Position numbers and translations under genes: made by a program | Part shown: positions 16,936 to 29,899 of the stretch, one piece after another | How positions within the stretch are numbered: position 1 is the stretch's first letter | Layout of the letters: the number at the start of each line of letters is the position of its first letter | From: Alphaproteobacteria bacterium | Lineage (GTDB): Bacteria; Pseudomonadota; Alphaproteobacteria; Puniceispirillales; UBA1172 | Reading direction: 5' to 3' | Assembly: GCA_016778985.1 (NCBI GenBank) | Contig: JADHOM010000002.1 | Location: forward strand, 60,987 to 124,986 | DNA length: 64,000 nt | Notes under the pieces: model-generated | What the model saw: the letters and a program-made list of their open reading frames with translations, nothing else | Told to the model about the DNA's origin: nothing | Databases searched by the model: none

Positions 16936-17417
16936 GCCAACCCATAGATTATTATAGCCGTCCGTTCCGGCCTTGTGTCGGCATTATGCTCATTAATTCG
17001 GTTAATCAGATTTTTGTCGGCCAACGCCTTGATAATCATGGCGATGCTTGGCAAATGCCGCAAGGTGGGATTGATCATGGCGAAACCCCGCTTGAGGCTG
17101 GATTACGCGAAATGCATGAGGAAATTGGCACCAATAAAGCGCAGTTTCTCCGCGAGCACCCTGAATGGCTTTCTTATAGTATTCCAGAAGGCTTGGCTAA
17201 TCAGCTATGGGGCGGCAAATATCGCGGCCAAACCCAAAAATGGCTAGCCTTCCGCTTTACAGGTGATAATGCGGATATCAATATTGAAACCCAACATCCT
17301 GAGTTTCGGCAATGGCGCTGGTCATCTGTCAACAGCCTGCATCAACTTGCGGTGCCGTTCAAAAGACAAGTCTATGGTAAAATCATAGAGGATTTTAGAG
17401 ATATTTTTGAGATTTAA
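16932..17417 (+). CDS. rppH: RNA pyrophosphohydrolase RppH (Nudix)
   Basis: A 161-residue Nudix hydrolase that removes 5' pyrophosphate from RNA and so starts decay. The Nudix box GGIDHGETPLEAGLREMHEEIG is complete, with WQMPQGG before it and QKWLAFRF and the EFRQWRW segment after it, as in RppH. It starts with GTG in a 4-base overlap (GTGA) with the ctpA stop. It ends at 17417, immediately next to the stop of the opposing atpC gene, leaving no room for a separate terminator. Confidence 0.95.
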   Translation: MSQPIDYYSRPFRPCVGIMLINSVNQIFVGQRLDNHGDAWQMPQGGIDHGETPLEAGLREMHEEIGTNKAQFLREHPEWLSYSIPEGLANQLWGGKYRGQTQKWLAFRFTGDNADINIETQHPEFRQWRWSSVNSLHQLAVPFKRQVYGKIIEDFRDIFEI

Positions 17418-17783
17418 TTAGAGCGCAGAAATAGCGGCATCAAGAAACTCTTCTTCTCTTGTATTGCCGTTATTAGTTGCTGTCTGACGCTGTGCCTCTA
17501 ATTCTGTCCGGCTGGCGTTATCAAGATTAACTGCTCGTTCAGCCAGCACCGTGCACCTATCCTCAGTGACATCGACAATACCGCCATCAACCATGATACG
17601 GCCACTAACACTACCGTTTACATAGATTTCAACAACACCGCGTTTAAGGGTTGAGATGGTTGGGGCATGACGTGGCATGGCGCCAAAAAGCCCCATACTT
17701 CCCGGCACCACAACCATACTGGCATCTACTGCCATCATGATACGCGCCGGTGTAACCAATTCAAATGCAGTGGTTTCAGCCAT
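17418..17783 (-). CDS. atpC: ATP synthase F1 epsilon subunit
   Basis: A 121-residue epsilon subunit. The N-terminal beta-sandwich is visible (FELVTPARIMM, VVPGSMGLFGAMPRHAPTIS, GGIVDVTEDRCTVLAERAV). The C-terminal helical domain is short, as is frequent in alphaproteobacteria. It couples the gamma rotor to the catalytic head. It is the last gene of atpHAGDC, 33 bp after atpD. Confidence 0.95.
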   Translation of the reverse strand: MAETTAFELVTPARIMMAVDASMVVVPGSMGLFGAMPRHAPTISTLKRGVVEIYVNGSVSGRIMVDGGIVDVTEDRCTVLAERAVNLDNASRTELEAQRQTATNNGNTREEEFLDAAISAL

Positions 17784-17816
17784 GTTCCAACCCTGTTCTC
17801 AATCCCAATGATAACC

Positions 17817-20157
<2,341 letters not shown>

Positions 20158-20188
20158 GGGGCAAAATCCTGATTATCAAAGAACCAAA

Positions 20189-21724
20189 TTAGGCAAAGCT
20201 CTTGGCGAAACCATCAAGTTCAGCAACTAGCTTCTCTTTGGTATCGTCAGACACTGCTTTTTCGTCACGAATAATTTTTAGGACATTGGCACCAGCCCCG
20301 CGCATATGATTGAGGAAGCCTTCTTCAAAGCGGCCAACATCAGCGAGAGCTATTTTATCCAGATAGCCATTAACCCCGGCAAAGATAGATACAACCTGCT
20401 CTTCGATTGGCATTGGGGAATATTGCGGCTGTTTTAGCAATTCGGTCAAACGCGCACCACGATCAAGCAATTGTCTGGTTGAGGCGTCCATATCAGATGC
20501 AAACTGGGCAAAAGCCGCCATTTCACGATACTGCGCTAGTTCTAGTTTAATGGACCCTGCGACTTGTTTCATAGCCTTAACCTGCGCCGCTGATCCCACA
20601 CGACTAACCGACAGGCCAACATTCACCGCTGGCCGAATACCTTGATAGAACAGATCAGTTTCAAGGAAAATCTGACCATCGGTAATCGAGATCACGTTGG
20701 TCGGAATAAACGCCGACACGTCACCACCTTGGGTTTCAATAACGGGCAGAGCAGTTAATGAACCTAACCCATTATCTTCGTTAAGCTTAGCTGCCCGTTC
20801 CAAGAGACGTGAGTGCAAATAGAAAACATCACCAGGATAGGCTTCACGACCTGGAGGACGACGAAGCAATAGTGACATCTGACGATAGGCAACAGCTTGC
20901 TTTGACAAATCATCATAAACGATAACAGCATGCATGCCATTATCGCGGAAATATTCACCCATCGCACAAGCGGTGTATGGGGCAATAAACTGAAGTGGGG
21001 CGGGGTCTGATGCTGTTGCTGCAACAACAATCGAGTATTCCATCGCGCCGTTTTCTTCGAGTGTGCGGACAATTTGCGCCACGGTTGAGCGTTTCTGGCC
21101 AACCGCTACATAAATACAAAAGAGCTTTTTGTTATCATCTTTACCAGCGGCATCATTGACAGATTTCTGATTGATAAAGGTATCGATGGCAATCGCTGTT
21201 TTACCTGTCTGTCTGTCACCAATGATAAGCTCACGCTGACCACGACCAATTGGGATAAGGCTATCAATAGCTTTAAGGCCAGTTTGCATAGGCTCATGCA
21301 CGGATTTCCGGGGCATAATGCCAGGGGCTTTGACTTCCACACGGCGGCGACCGTCAGCCTCAATTGGGCCTTTCCCATCAATAGGGTTACCAAGACCATC
21401 AACGACCCGGCCAAGCAATCCCTTGCCTGTTGGAACGTCAACAATAGAACCTGTTCGGCGGACGATTGTGCCTTCGCTAATGTCACGGTCATCACCAAAG
21501 ATCACGATACCAACATTATCGCTTTCAAGGTTCAGCGCCATGCCTTTGATGCCGCCATCAAACTCGACCATCTCACCAGCACGCACCTCATCGAGGCCGT
21601 ATACTCTGGCAATACCGTCACCAACCGATAAAACTCGGCCAACTTCAGCAACTTCAGCTTCGCTGCCAAAGTTAGTAATCTGTTCTTTAATAATAGCTGA
21701 GATTTCAGCGGCGCGAATGTCCAT
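20189..21724 (-). CDS. atpA: ATP synthase F1 alpha subunit
   Basis: A 511-residue non-catalytic nucleotide-binding subunit. The N-terminus is [16 protein letters not shown]. The P-loop is [15 protein letters not shown], followed by [34 protein letters not shown] and [15 protein letters not shown]. The start codon overlaps the atpH stop by one base (TAATG), so the two are translationally coupled. Confidence 0.98.
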   Translation of the reverse strand: MDIRAAEISAIIKEQITNFGSEAEVAEVGRVLSVGDGIARVYGLDEVRAGEMVEFDGGIKGMALNLESDNVGIVIFGDDRDISEGTIVRRTGSIVDVPTGKGLLGRVVDGLGNPIDGKGPIEADGRRRVEVKAPGIMPRKSVHEPMQTGLKAIDSLIPIGRGQRELIIGDRQTGKTAIAIDTFINQKSVNDAAGKDDNKKLFCIYVAVGQKRSTVAQIVRTLEENGAMEYSIVVAATASDPAPLQFIAPYTACAMGEYFRDNGMHAVIVYDDLSKQAVAYRQMSLLLRRPPGREAYPGDVFYLHSRLLERAAKLNEDNGLGSLTALPVIETQGGDVSAFIPTNVISITDGQIFLETDLFYQGIRPAVNVGLSVSRVGSAAQVKAMKQVAGSIKLELAQYREMAAFAQFASDMDASTRQLLDRGARLTELLKQPQYSPMPIEEQVVSIFAGVNGYLDKIALADVGRFEEGFLNHMRGAGANVLKIIRDEKAVSDDTKEKLVAELDGFAKSFA

Positions 21725-22275
21725 TACCCAACACCCTTCATAGCGGCTTCAAGCCGGTTCAGTTTCGTTTTGATCGATGTATCAATCATGCGTGATCCGA
21801 TACGTACCACTAATCCGCCAATCAAAGAAGGGTCAACAGAGGTTTCCAGAGCAATTTTATCACTCTTAGTCACATTTGCTATCGCTTCCATGACGTCTTT
21901 TTCATGTGACGCATCAAGAGGAACGGCCGAGATGACTTCTGCCGAAATCTCACCCCGACGTTTGGCCAGATCGGCCAAGAAAACAGTAATCATTTGAGGC
22001 AAAGCAAACAGCCGCCCATTTTGACAAATTGTTCCAATAAACTTAATCACCAGATCATCAGCCTCAGCTTTTTCAAGGACAGCCTTCATAATCTTAGCTT
22101 GATCATCACGGCTCATAGCCGAGGACATGATAACACTGCGCAAATCATCTGATTCGCTGATCATCGTTTCCATCTCTGCAAAATTACGGGCGACAATATC
22201 TATTTTGCCCATAGTATCAGCAAGCTCAAACAGAGCTTTAACGTAACGTTTGGCTAAACCAGCACTTGATGACAT
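21724..22275 (-). CDS. atpH: ATP synthase F1 delta subunit (OSCP)
   Basis: A 183-residue stator subunit linking F1 to the b subunits. The N-terminal six-helix domain starts [15 protein letters not shown]. The C-terminal part has the family signature [26 protein letters not shown] lies about 10 bases before the ATG. It is the first gene of the operon, and the F0 genes (atpB, E, F) are not adjacent, which is the usual split in alphaproteobacteria. Confidence 0.96.
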   Translation of the reverse strand: MSSSAGLAKRYVKALFELADTMGKIDIVARNFAEMETMISESDDLRSVIMSSAMSRDDQAKIMKAVLEKAEADDLVIKFIGTICQNGRLFALPQMITVFLADLAKRRGEISAEVISAVPLDASHEKDVMEAIANVTKSDKIALETSVDPSLIGGLVVRIGSRMIDTSIKTKLNRLEAAMKGVG

Positions 22276-22316
22276 GGAGCGGTAATCCTCCGGCCAAATT
22301 GGTCAGCAATTGTTTA

Positions 22317-22353
22317 GATTAATATCATACAATTACTTAACCTGATTAATATC
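22317..22353. repeat. Direct repeat GATTAATATCA upstream of the atp operon
   Basis: The 10-base core GATTAATATC occurs at 22317-22326 and 22344-22353, 27 bp start to start, between a possible promoter (TTGATC-N18-TATGAT on the minus strand, near 22380-22410) and atpH. The copies could be binding sites for a regulator or simply AT-rich leader sequence. Confidence 0.4.
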
Positions 22354-22485
22354 AGAACACTTGTTGAGATGGTTGCTATCATAGGAAAAACGCTAAAGCA
22401 AGATCAATGCGATGTTTTTAATCAATCAGCGGCAAAATGACCGATTTCTTTTGCTAAAAACGACAACATAAAGGCGGAAACACCT

Positions 22486-24696
22486 CTAAAAGAAACTGAC
22501 CGGATCAATATCAACCTGACAACTGACGGCTGAAGGGATTGCTATCGCCGCCAACCATGATGTGATCACACGCTGCAAGTTCACATCACGTTCAGATTTT
22601 AGCAAGAATCGGACGCGATAATTTCGCCGCAATAAACGCAGGGGCGCGGGTGCAGGCCCCAATAACGTCACCCCATCGAAATTCGGCCAATGGTCAACCA
22701 TTTGCCGTGCGATCAGCATTAAACGTGCCTCATCCCGACCTGACAGGATAACCGCCGCTAAACGTCCATATGGCGGCATTGCAGCGTCTTTGCGGGCGGC
22801 TTTCTCAGCCGCTATAAAGCCGTCCCTGTCATCATGGATCAAGCTTTGTAATACCATCGATTCTGGCATAGCGGTTTGCAGCAGAACCTTGCCCGGGCGT
22901 TCAGCACGGCCAGCTCGACCAGCAACTTGCGTCAGCAACTGCCAGCTTAGCTCACCGCCCCTTAAATCGGCTCCACCAAGCCCTAAATCCGCGTCAACCA
23001 CCCCAACTAGGGTCAAATCCGGAAAATGATGCCCCTTAGCCACCATTTGCGTGCCAATAATGATATCAATCTCATCATTATGGACAGCATTGAAAAATTG
23101 TTCCGCCAAGGCTGGCGTGGTGATCACATCACTGGAAAATATCCCTTGCCGCGCCTCGGGAAAGCGAATGCTGACCTCCTCGGCTAGCCTTTCAACACCA
23201 GGGCCGCAGGGCATAATCATGCCTTCGGTCTTGCAACTTGGACAAATTGAGGGGAACTGGCTGTTATGGCCACAATGATGGCAGCGCAATTCACCTGCTG
23301 ATTTATGGGTGACTAGCCAAGTCGAGCAATTCGGACAAACGATTCTTTCCCGACAAGATAAACATAATGACATCGGCGCATAGCCGCGGCGATTAAGAAA
23401 TAACAGCGCTTGTTCTTTCTGTTCTAGCGCCTTGCTGATCGCATCAACCAAAGGTGGTGATAGCCAACGGCGGCGTTCGGCTGGCGTCTTGCTAAGATCA
23501 ATCAAGGCCATATCTGGCATCCCTGCCGCCCCATAACGCGACATCAGCCTGATATGATGATATTTCCCCTGCTCCGCATTTACCAGCGATTCGAGTGATG
23601 GCGTTGCTGACGACAGGATGATCGGTATGTGGCTTAAATGGGCGCGCAAGACCGCCATATCACGCGCATGATAGCGGACGCCATCTTGCTGGCGAAAGCT
23701 TAGCTCATGCTCTTCATCAACAACAATTACCCCCGGATTTTTGAAGGGCAGGAATAAGGCAGACCTTGCCCCTGCCACAATCATCGGCACACCGCGAATA
23801 GCATCACGCCACACGGCACGGCGACGGCTATCGGTCAGCCCCGAATGCCATAACCTAGGGCGAAATCCAAACCGCTCATAGCAGCGTCTTTCAAAGGCTT
23901 GTGATAAGGCAATCTCAGGCAGCAAGATTAACGCCTGACGGCCAGCTTTCAAGGCCGCCGCCACGGCTTCAAAATAGACCTCGGTCTTGCCTGACCCTGT
24001 CACCCCATCAAGTAAAAAAGCGCTATACTGCTTTGCTGTGACCGCTTTGGCCAGGGTTTTTGCGGCGTCACTTTGCTCATCTGTCAGGCTTTTCAGACGG
24101 TCTTGGATTGTCATATGATCAGGCTGATTAGCGCTATGATCAGGCCTGATAGGCACCGCCGCCAGCAGACCATCATCACACATAGCTTTAATCGTGCTGG
24201 CTGTGGCGCCAGTCATAGCGCGGATCGCCGATAGTGTTTCCGGCAACTTACCAGCCAGTTCAGCAAGAATATTCTGCCGCCGTTCGGTTTTTGCCTGATC
24301 AGGTGAGGCAATCACATGATAGCCTATCGACAGCGCGTCATCTTTCAGCGCCGATGGCACAGAGCTTGCCATTTTCAGAACTAATCCGGGCTTTTCCAAA
24401 TACCATTTTGCCACCCAGTCTAAAAATTGCTGCATGTCAGGGGTGAGACGATAATCAGCATGAAACAGCGACACTGTCTTTAATGTCATGCCAGCGCTAG
24501 CATCAGCCAGACCAATAACCAACCCAACAACCTGACGCTTGCCGAGTGGCGTTGCAACTAGCTGGCCAATATGCAATGGCGTATCACAGCGATAACTCAA
24601 AGCCCCATCCAGATGCGGTAATGCGGTTGCCGGAACAACTCTTATCGGCGTATTTTCTGGGATAATTCCTACGGCTTGTGGAGCATGAGATGACAT
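22486..24696 (-). CDS. priA: Primosomal replication restart helicase PriA
   Basis: A 736-residue superfamily 2 helicase that reloads the replisome at stalled forks. The N-terminal DNA-binding region includes TPLGKRQVVGLVIG. Helicase motifs include DGVTGSGKTEVYFEA (Walker A, about 230), VDEEHELSF (Walker B) and LSSATPSLES. The zinc-binding segment (about 445-490) has cysteines in CLSCRERIVCPNC and CHHCG... CPSC. Also visible are GTQMVAKGHHFPDLTLVGVVDAD and LTQVAGRAGRAERPG. GAAGGA precedes the ATG. It is divergent from fsa. Confidence 0.97.
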   Translation of the reverse strand: MSSHAPQAVGIIPENTPIRVVPATALPHLDGALSYRCDTPLHIGQLVATPLGKRQVVGLVIGLADASAGMTLKTVSLFHADYRLTPDMQQFLDWVAKWYLEKPGLVLKMASSVPSALKDDALSIGYHVIASPDQAKTERRQNILAELAGKLPETLSAIRAMTGATASTIKAMCDDGLLAAVPIRPDHSANQPDHMTIQDRLKSLTDEQSDAAKTLAKAVTAKQYSAFLLDGVTGSGKTEVYFEAVAAALKAGRQALILLPEIALSQAFERRCYERFGFRPRLWHSGLTDSRRRAVWRDAIRGVPMIVAGARSALFLPFKNPGVIVVDEEHELSFRQQDGVRYHARDMAVLRAHLSHIPIILSSATPSLESLVNAEQGKYHHIRLMSRYGAAGMPDMALIDLSKTPAERRRWLSPPLVDAISKALEQKEQALLFLNRRGYAPMSLCLSCRERIVCPNCSTWLVTHKSAGELRCHHCGHNSQFPSICPSCKTEGMIMPCGPGVERLAEEVSIRFPEARQGIFSSDVITTPALAEQFFNAVHNDEIDIIIGTQMVAKGHHFPDLTLVGVVDADLGLGGADLRGGELSWQLLTQVAGRAGRAERPGKVLLQTAMPESMVLQSLIHDDRDGFIAAEKAARKDAAMPPYGRLAAVILSGRDEARLMLIARQMVDHWPNFDGVTLLGPAPAPLRLLRRNYRVRFLLKSERDVNLQRVITSWLAAIAIPSAVSCQVDIDPVSFF

Positions 24697-24829
24697 CGCC
24701 GTTTTATTCCTTCACCTTATGTTTGTTTCAGCATGGTAGCAGGCTAGCACTTTCTGGAGTCTTGGGCTAATATGGATTAATAGCAATGACAAGTGCAAAC
24801 TAACGCGCAACCTAAAGGATACTTAACGC

Positions 24830-25483
24830 ATGAAACTTTTCCTTGATACCGCCAATATAGATGAGATTAAAGCCTTAAAAGATACAGGATTTGTTGATGG
24901 CGTGACGACGAACCCATCACTGATTGCTAAATCAGGGCGCAATCTTTTAGAAACTATTGCTGAGATTTGTGACTTGGTAGACGGCCCTGTTAGCGCCGAA
25001 GTGACGGCAACGGACGCTGATACCATGCTTAAAGAAGGGCTTAAACTCGCCGCTATTGCCAAAAATGTAGCGGTTAAAGTGCCATTAACCGAAGCCGGAT
25101 TACTAACCTGTAAAGCGCTCAGTGATCAAGGCACTATGGTCAATGTGACGCTATGTTTTTCGGCCGCCCAGGCGTTACTAGCAGCGAAAGCAGGCGCGAC
25201 ATTTATCTCCCCCTTTGTTGGCCGGCTAGATGATATCGGCAGTGATGGCATGACATTGATTGAGGAAATTGTCACAATCTATGCCAATTATGGGATAGAG
25301 ACAGAGGTGCTGGTGGCGTCAGTGCGCGGCGTTCAGCATGTTGTTGATGCCGCCATGTTAGGCGCTGATGTGGCGACTGTTCCACCGCAAGTTATCACCG
25401 CCATGTTCAAACATCCGCTTACCGATAAAGGGCTTGCCGCCTTTACTAGTGATTGGGAAAAAACCGGACAATCCATATTGTAA
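24830..25483 (+). CDS. fsa: Small transaldolase / fructose-6-phosphate aldolase family
   Basis: A 217-residue TIM-barrel aldolase of the short transaldolase type. The N-terminus is [14 protein letters not shown], with [13 protein letters not shown], the Schiff-base Lys in [11 protein letters not shown] (Lys83), [19 protein letters not shown] and [11 protein letters not shown]. In bacteria without a long transaldolase this protein probably serves the pentose phosphate pathway. Telling transaldolase from fructose-6-phosphate aldolase activity needs biochemistry. The fsa-DUF484-xerC order beside priA is common in alphaproteobacteria. Confidence 0.93.
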   Translation: MKLFLDTANIDEIKALKDTGFVDGVTTNPSLIAKSGRNLLETIAEICDLVDGPVSAEVTATDADTMLKEGLKLAAIAKNVAVKVPLTEAGLLTCKALSDQGTMVNVTLCFSAAQALLAAKAGATFISPFVGRLDDIGSDGMTLIEEIVTIYANYGIETEVLVASVRGVQHVVDAAMLGADVATVPPQVITAMFKHPLTDKGLAAFTSDWEKTGQSIL

Positions 25484-25552
25484 GGCCGGGGCGATATGCC
25501 CTGATTTAAGGATTGGGGGATTGAAGGATTAAGACATTAAGCAAGGCAACTG

Positions 25553-26149
25553 ATGACAGATAAAGATAAGGCTAGAGTTATTGATCTTAACCATACGCTA
25601 ACATTGAAAGCGCAAGAAGCCATGCGCGATATCAAACGGCAACATAAGATTCTGATCGAAAACAGCTTGGCAAATCGTGATGCTATCTTGCGGCTTTATC
25701 ATGCTGATCTGATCTTGCTTGCCGCCATTAGCCAAGATGATATCACTACGGCTATTGCCAGCCATTTGCCTGAAATCCTTGATGTAGTGGCGGTACGACT
25801 GTTGGTTAGTCCTGATAGTGGCTTTGCTGCTCTAAGCCATGTTAGCGTCATAACAGCGGCTGAATTAAATAAACTAACGCGTGATAATGGAATGTTTTTA
25901 GGGCCGCTTAATTCCGCTCAACAAGCGGTATGTGATATGGTCAATATAGCCCATCCCAAAAGTGTTGCCTTTGTTCGCCTGCCCGAAGACCTGCCCGGGA
26001 TAACGGGCGCGGCGCTGCTTATGCTCGCTGGCAAAGAGACCAATAGCTTTACTGCTAGTCATGGGACAGATTTACTAGAGCAGTTAGTCATGAAAATTGC
26101 TGTCGCCTTATTGGCACGGCCACAGGCCAGCCCAAACCGAAGATCATGA
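25553..26149 (+). CDS. DUF484 family protein, GAF-like
   Basis: A 198-residue protein of the DUF484 family. An N-terminal helical, probably coiled-coil region (LKAQEAMRDIKRQHKILIENS) is followed by a GAF-like domain ending in ALLMLAGKETNSF and LEQLVMKIAVAL. The biochemical role of the family is unknown. It is usually encoded just before xerC, as here, with an ATGA overlap, which suggests a linked role in chromosome maintenance (inference). AAGG precedes the ATG. Confidence 0.88.
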   Translation: MTDKDKARVIDLNHTLTLKAQEAMRDIKRQHKILIENSLANRDAILRLYHADLILLAAISQDDITTAIASHLPEILDVVAVRLLVSPDSGFAALSHVSVITAAELNKLTRDNGMFLGPLNSAQQAVCDMVNIAHPKSVAFVRLPEDLPGITGAALLMLAGKETNSFTASHGTDLLEQLVMKIAVALLARPQASPNRRS

Positions 26150-27051
26150 CGGTAACATCTGTTCTCGATGTCTGGCTTGAATGGCTTGAACGGGAACGCC
26201 GATCTTCACCAAAAACATGTGAGGCTTATGCCCGTGATGTCAAAGTCTGGCTAGGCTTTCTTGATGATAGATCATGCCCCTTAGATCAATTTGACCGCCA
26301 TCATGCGCGTGCCTTTCTTGGCTTTTTAGCTGATAAAAATATGGCGCCGACCAGCATTGCGCGCATGTTATCATCGATCAGAAACTATTATCGGTTTGCC
26401 ATGCGTGAGCAATATGTTAGGGATATTGATCTTAGCCCCTTGAAAGCACCGAGGAGCAAAGCCCCGCTTCCTAAAAGCATTGCCGCACCAGATATCAAAG
26501 ATATGTTCCGCTGCATTAAGGAGCTAGGCCAGCCAGCATGGATAGAGGCAAGAGATATCGCCGTTCTAACGCTGATCTATGGCACCGGCTTGCGGATTTC
26601 AGAGGCCTTGAGCCTGACCCGTGGTGATGCGCCATTTGGTGACTGGCTTCGGATTACTGGCAAAGGCGGCAAAATGCGTGATATTCCAGTGCTGAATATT
26701 GTCCGCGCCACAACCGATCACTGGCTATCCTTATCGCCTGCTAGTGATCACCCGAATGCCCCGCTTTTCATTGCTAATAGAGGTGGTGCCCTACATCCGC
26801 GCGCTGTTCAGCGGCTGGTGGAAACCTTGCGCTATCGCTTAGGCTTAGATCATCATACAACGCCCCATGCGTTGCGCCACGCCTTTGCCACGCATATGTT
26901 AGCAGGCGGCGGTGATTTGCGCGCTATCCAAGCATTATTAGGGCATGCCAGCCTCTCTACCACACAGCGCTATACCCATGTCGATGAGCGCGCATTAACC
27001 GATATTCACCACGCTACCCATCCACGGGCTCATCCACGGGCTAAATCCTGA
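26146..27051 (+). CDS. xerC: Tyrosine recombinase XerC
   Basis: A 301-residue site-specific recombinase that, with XerD, resolves chromosome dimers at dif. The N-terminal SAM-like DNA-binding domain has WLEWLERERRSSPKTCEAYARDV and SSIRNYYRFAM. The catalytic domain has GTGLRISEALSL (Arg), ITGKGGKMRDIPV, HALRHAFATHML, LLGHASLSTTQRYTHV (His, Tyr). The C-terminus carries a perfect 12-bp tandem duplication (27019-27042) giving HPRAHPRA. The context with DUF484 favours chromosomal XerC over a phage integrase. Confidence 0.96.
   Translation: MTVTSVLDVWLEWLERERRSSPKTCEAYARDVKVWLGFLDDRSCPLDQFDRHHARAFLGFLADKNMAPTSIARMLSSIRNYYRFAMREQYVRDIDLSPLKAPRSKAPLPKSIAAPDIKDMFRCIKELGQPAWIEARDIAVLTLIYGTGLRISEALSLTRGDAPFGDWLRITGKGGKMRDIPVLNIVRATTDHWLSLSPASDHPNAPLFIANRGGALHPRAVQRLVETLRYRLGLDHHTTPHALRHAFATHMLAGGGDLRAIQALLGHASLSTTQRYTHVDERALTDIHHATHPRAHPRAKS
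27019..27042 (+). repeat. 12-bp tandem duplication at the 3' end of xerC
   Basis: CATCCACGGGCT occurs twice without a gap. It encodes HPRA twice at the extreme C-terminus, where extra residues are likely tolerated. Confidence 0.93.
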
Positions 27052-27129
27052 TCATTCTATAAATCATATTGTTTTTGATAATACTGGACTTTTGATAGTA
27101 TCAGGCATTTGGCGTATATGGGCAGAATC

Positions 27130-28545
27130 TTAGATATGGATAGCGCGGCCATCAACCGCTAGCGCGGCTTCTTTGACCGCTTCATTTAAGGTCGGGTGAC
27201 CATGACAGGTGCGGGCGATATCTTCGGATGAGGCGCCAAATGCCATCGCTGTTGAACATTCATGGATCAATGTTCCGGCATCATGGCCAATAATGTGAAC
27301 CCCTAAGACGCGATCTGTTTTCGCATCGGCAAGGATTTTTACAAAGCCTTCATGGTGACCTGTTGCGCGCGCCCGGCTATTTGCCATAAACGGAAAAACC
27401 CCTTTATTATAGGATATTTCAGCATCTTTGAGTTGCTCTTCGGTTTTGCCTAAGGTCGCTATTTCGGGGTCAGTATAGACAATCCCCGGAACCAGATCAT
27501 AATCAACATGGCCACTATGCCCGGCCATGATCTCAACCGCCGCGATACCATCTTCTTCGGCTTTATGGGCGAGCATGGGGCCGGCAATAACATCACCAAC
27601 AGCAAAAATGCCGCTGACTGAGGTTTCAAAATCCTCATCAACATTTATCCGCCCACGTTCATCCAGCTCAACACCGAGCTGTTCTAGCCCTAACCCATCC
27701 ATATAAGGGCGGCGGCCGACAGCGACCAAGACAATATCTGCGGTTAGCTTTTCGGTATCACCGCCATTTGACGGAACAATATTTAAAACAACGCCAGATT
27801 TATTCGCTTTAGCTGATTTAACAGCGGCATTAAGACGAAAGACAATGCCCTGCTTTTCCATAATCGTTTTGAACTTGCTGGCCAATTCAGCATCCATACC
27901 GGGCAGAATTCGCGGCAAGTATTCAACCACCTCCACCTCAGCACCCAAGCGCCGCCAAACCGTTGCCATTTCAAGCCCGATATAGCCGCCACCAATGACA
28001 ATCATGCGCTTAGGCACTTTGGCCAAGGTCAACGCACCAGTCGAAGAAACAATCCGTTCCTCATCAATCGGGACATCTTTAAGCGTCTGAACCGCCGAGC
28101 CAGTAGCAATTAAAATACGCTCAGCAAGGAGCTGTTGCTGATCACCCGATGTGGCCGTAATGGTAATCGCTCCAGGGGCTGTAATTTCTGCCTTGCCTTC
28201 AATATGGGTGATTTTATTTTTCCGCATCAACAGCTTAATCCCATCCGTCAGACCAGCAACCACCTTATCTTTATTTGCCATCATCGCGGCCAGATCAAGC
28301 TTTGGCTTACCTGCCGAAATGCCAAGATCAGCTAATCCACCTGACGCCAGTTCAGCATATTTTTCTGAGCTATTGAGCAAAGCCTTTGACGGGATACAGC
28401 CAACATTAAGACAGGTTCCGCCAAGAGTTGAACGCATCTCAACAATCGTCACCCGCATCCCTAATTGGGCGGCACGGATAGCCGCAACATAACCAGCAGG
28501 GCCGCCACCAATAATAGCCAGTTCTGTTTTTTCTGCTTCACTCAT
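27130..28545 (-). CDS. lpdA: Dihydrolipoyl dehydrogenase (E3)
   Basis: A 471-residue FAD enzyme that reoxidises the lipoyl group of 2-oxoacid dehydrogenase complexes. The FAD site is IIGGGPAGYVAAIRAAQLG, the redox-active disulfide is in GGTCLNVGCIPSKAL, the NAD site is VIGGGYIGLEMA, and GIFAVGDVIAGPMLAHKAEEDG follows. The active His-Glu pair is in GHPTLNEAVKEAAL. It lies 17 bp after sucB, so it is the E3 of the 2-oxoglutarate dehydrogenase operon. Confidence 0.97.
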   Translation of the reverse strand: MSEAEKTELAIIGGGPAGYVAAIRAAQLGMRVTIVEMRSTLGGTCLNVGCIPSKALLNSSEKYAELASGGLADLGISAGKPKLDLAAMMANKDKVVAGLTDGIKLLMRKNKITHIEGKAEITAPGAITITATSGDQQQLLAERILIATGSAVQTLKDVPIDEERIVSSTGALTLAKVPKRMIVIGGGYIGLEMATVWRRLGAEVEVVEYLPRILPGMDAELASKFKTIMEKQGIVFRLNAAVKSAKANKSGVVLNIVPSNGGDTEKLTADIVLVAVGRRPYMDGLGLEQLGVELDERGRINVDEDFETSVSGIFAVGDVIAGPMLAHKAEEDGIAAVEIMAGHSGHVDYDLVPGIVYTDPEIATLGKTEEQLKDAEISYNKGVFPFMANSRARATGHHEGFVKILADAKTDRVLGVHIIGHDAGTLIHECSTAMAFGASSEDIARTCHGHPTLNEAVKEAALAVDGRAIHI

Positions 28546-28562
28546 GTTTTTCTCATTGCTTT

Positions 28563-29867
28563 CTAAAGGCCTATTAAGAGACGCTTAGGGTCTTCGATAG
28601 ATTCCTTAATACGAACTAAGAACGACACCGCCTCACGGCCGTCAATAATGCGGTGATCATAGGATAAGGCCAAATACATCATCGGCTTAATGACAATGCT
28701 ATCACCATCTTTACCAGAGACAACAACAGGCCGCTTTTGAATATTATGCATCCCCAAAATTCCACTTTGCGGGGGGTTCAGAATAGGCGTTGATAACATC
28801 GATCCATAAATGCCACCATTGGAAATGGTAAATGTCCCGTCAGACATATCCGCCATAGTGATTTTGCCTTGACGGGCTTTATCACCAAAGCTGTTTATTG
28901 TTGCTTCGGTTTCAGCAAAGCTCATCTGATCAGCGTCTTTTAGCACTGGCACAACCAGACCTTGCGGTGTCCCCACCGCAACCCCGATATTATAGTAGTT
29001 CTTATAGATGATATCATTACCGTGAATTTCCGCATTAACTGCCGGATAGTCCTTCAGCGCCTCAATCACCGCATGGACAAAAAAGCTCATGAAACCGAGC
29101 TTAACGCCATGGCGTTTCTCAAAACTGTCTTTATATTCAGCGCGAATATTGATCACTGCGCTCATATCCACCTCATTGAAGGTGGTCAGCATAGCCGCCG
29201 TATTCTGGGCTTCCTTGAGGCGCCGAGCGATGACTTGCCGTAATCGAGACATAGGCACACGTTCTTCTCGCGGATGATCCGAGCGTGGCTTAACCGAAAT
29301 AGAAGCAGGTGCAGAAGCAGGTGCCGCTGGTGGTGATGCCGGTGATGATACAGATGAGGACGCTATCGCCGCCAAGACATCGGCTTTTGTCAAGCGGCCA
29401 TCTTTACCAGTTGCTGTTATGCTATTGGCATCAAGATGGTTCTCATCAACCAGGCGTCGAACCGCAGGCGATAAAGGCATAGCGTTAGGGGCTGGAGTCG
29501 CCGCAACAGGAGCTGGTGCAGGAGCAGGTGCAGGTGTGGGAGTCGCCGCAACTGGTGCAGGAGCAGGAGTGGGAGTCGCCGCAACTGGTGCAGGAGCAGG
29601 TGCTGATGCCACTGATTTTTCACCTTCTGCGCCTTCTTCAACGATAGCCAGAACCGCATTAGCCTCAATGGTTTCGCCCTCACCCACCGACAGGCTGATA
29701 ATTTTGCCGCTGACTGGTGATGGCACATCCAACGTCACCTTATCGGTTTCTAGTTCAGCCAGATTTTCATCTTTGCCAATATACTCACCAACGGTTTTTG
29801 TCCAGCGTGAGACGGTGGCTTCTGTCACTGATTCGCCAAGTGTAGGAACTTTAATTTCCAAGCTCAT
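28563..29867 (-). CDS. sucB: 2-oxoglutarate dehydrogenase E2 (dihydrolipoyl succinyltransferase)
   Basis: A 434-residue E2. The lipoyl domain (about 1-78) has Lys in [17 protein letters not shown], and an Ala/Pro/Thr linker follows (about 85-130). The E3-binding domain is [16 protein letters not shown]...[15 protein letters not shown] (about 132-168). The catalytic domain ends with [19 protein letters not shown] (catalytic His). Part of the linker is encoded by a nearly perfect 33-bp tandem repeat (29536-29601). It is followed by lpdA and preceded by sucA at 32 bp. Confidence 0.97.
   Translation of the reverse strand: MSLEIKVPTLGESVTEATVSRWTKTVGEYIGKDENLAELETDKVTLDVPSPVSGKIISLSVGEGETIEANAVLAIVEEGAEGEKSVASAPAPAPVAATPTPAPAPVAATPTPAPAPAPAPVAATPAPNAMPLSPAVRRLVDENHLDANSITATGKDGRLTKADVLAAIASSSVSSPASPPAAPASAPASISVKPRSDHPREERVPMSRLRQVIARRLKEAQNTAAMLTTFNEVDMSAVINIRAEYKDSFEKRHGVKLGFMSFFVHAVIEALKDYPAVNAEIHGNDIIYKNYYNIGVAVGTPQGLVVPVLKDADQMSFAETEATINSFGDKARQGKITMADMSDGTFTISNGGIYGSMLSTPILNPPQSGILGMHNIQKRPVVVSGKDGDSIVIKPMMYLALSYDHRIIDGREAVSFLVRIKESIEDPKRLLIGL
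29536..29601 (-). repeat. 33-bp tandem repeat in the sucB linker
   Basis: Two adjacent 33-base units differ only at the last base and encode alternating Ala/Pro/Val/Thr linker residues. Less perfect copies extend on both sides. Flexible linkers of this sort vary in length between strains. Confidence 0.88.
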
Positions 29868-29899
29868 GGATTTGCCTTTCTCATTGCTAACCCTAATCG

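Noticed and set aside
27052..27129. Terminator between convergent xerC and lpdA
   Set aside because: Only an imperfect stem (GATAATACT with AGTATC) is visible and there is no proper U-tract on either strand.
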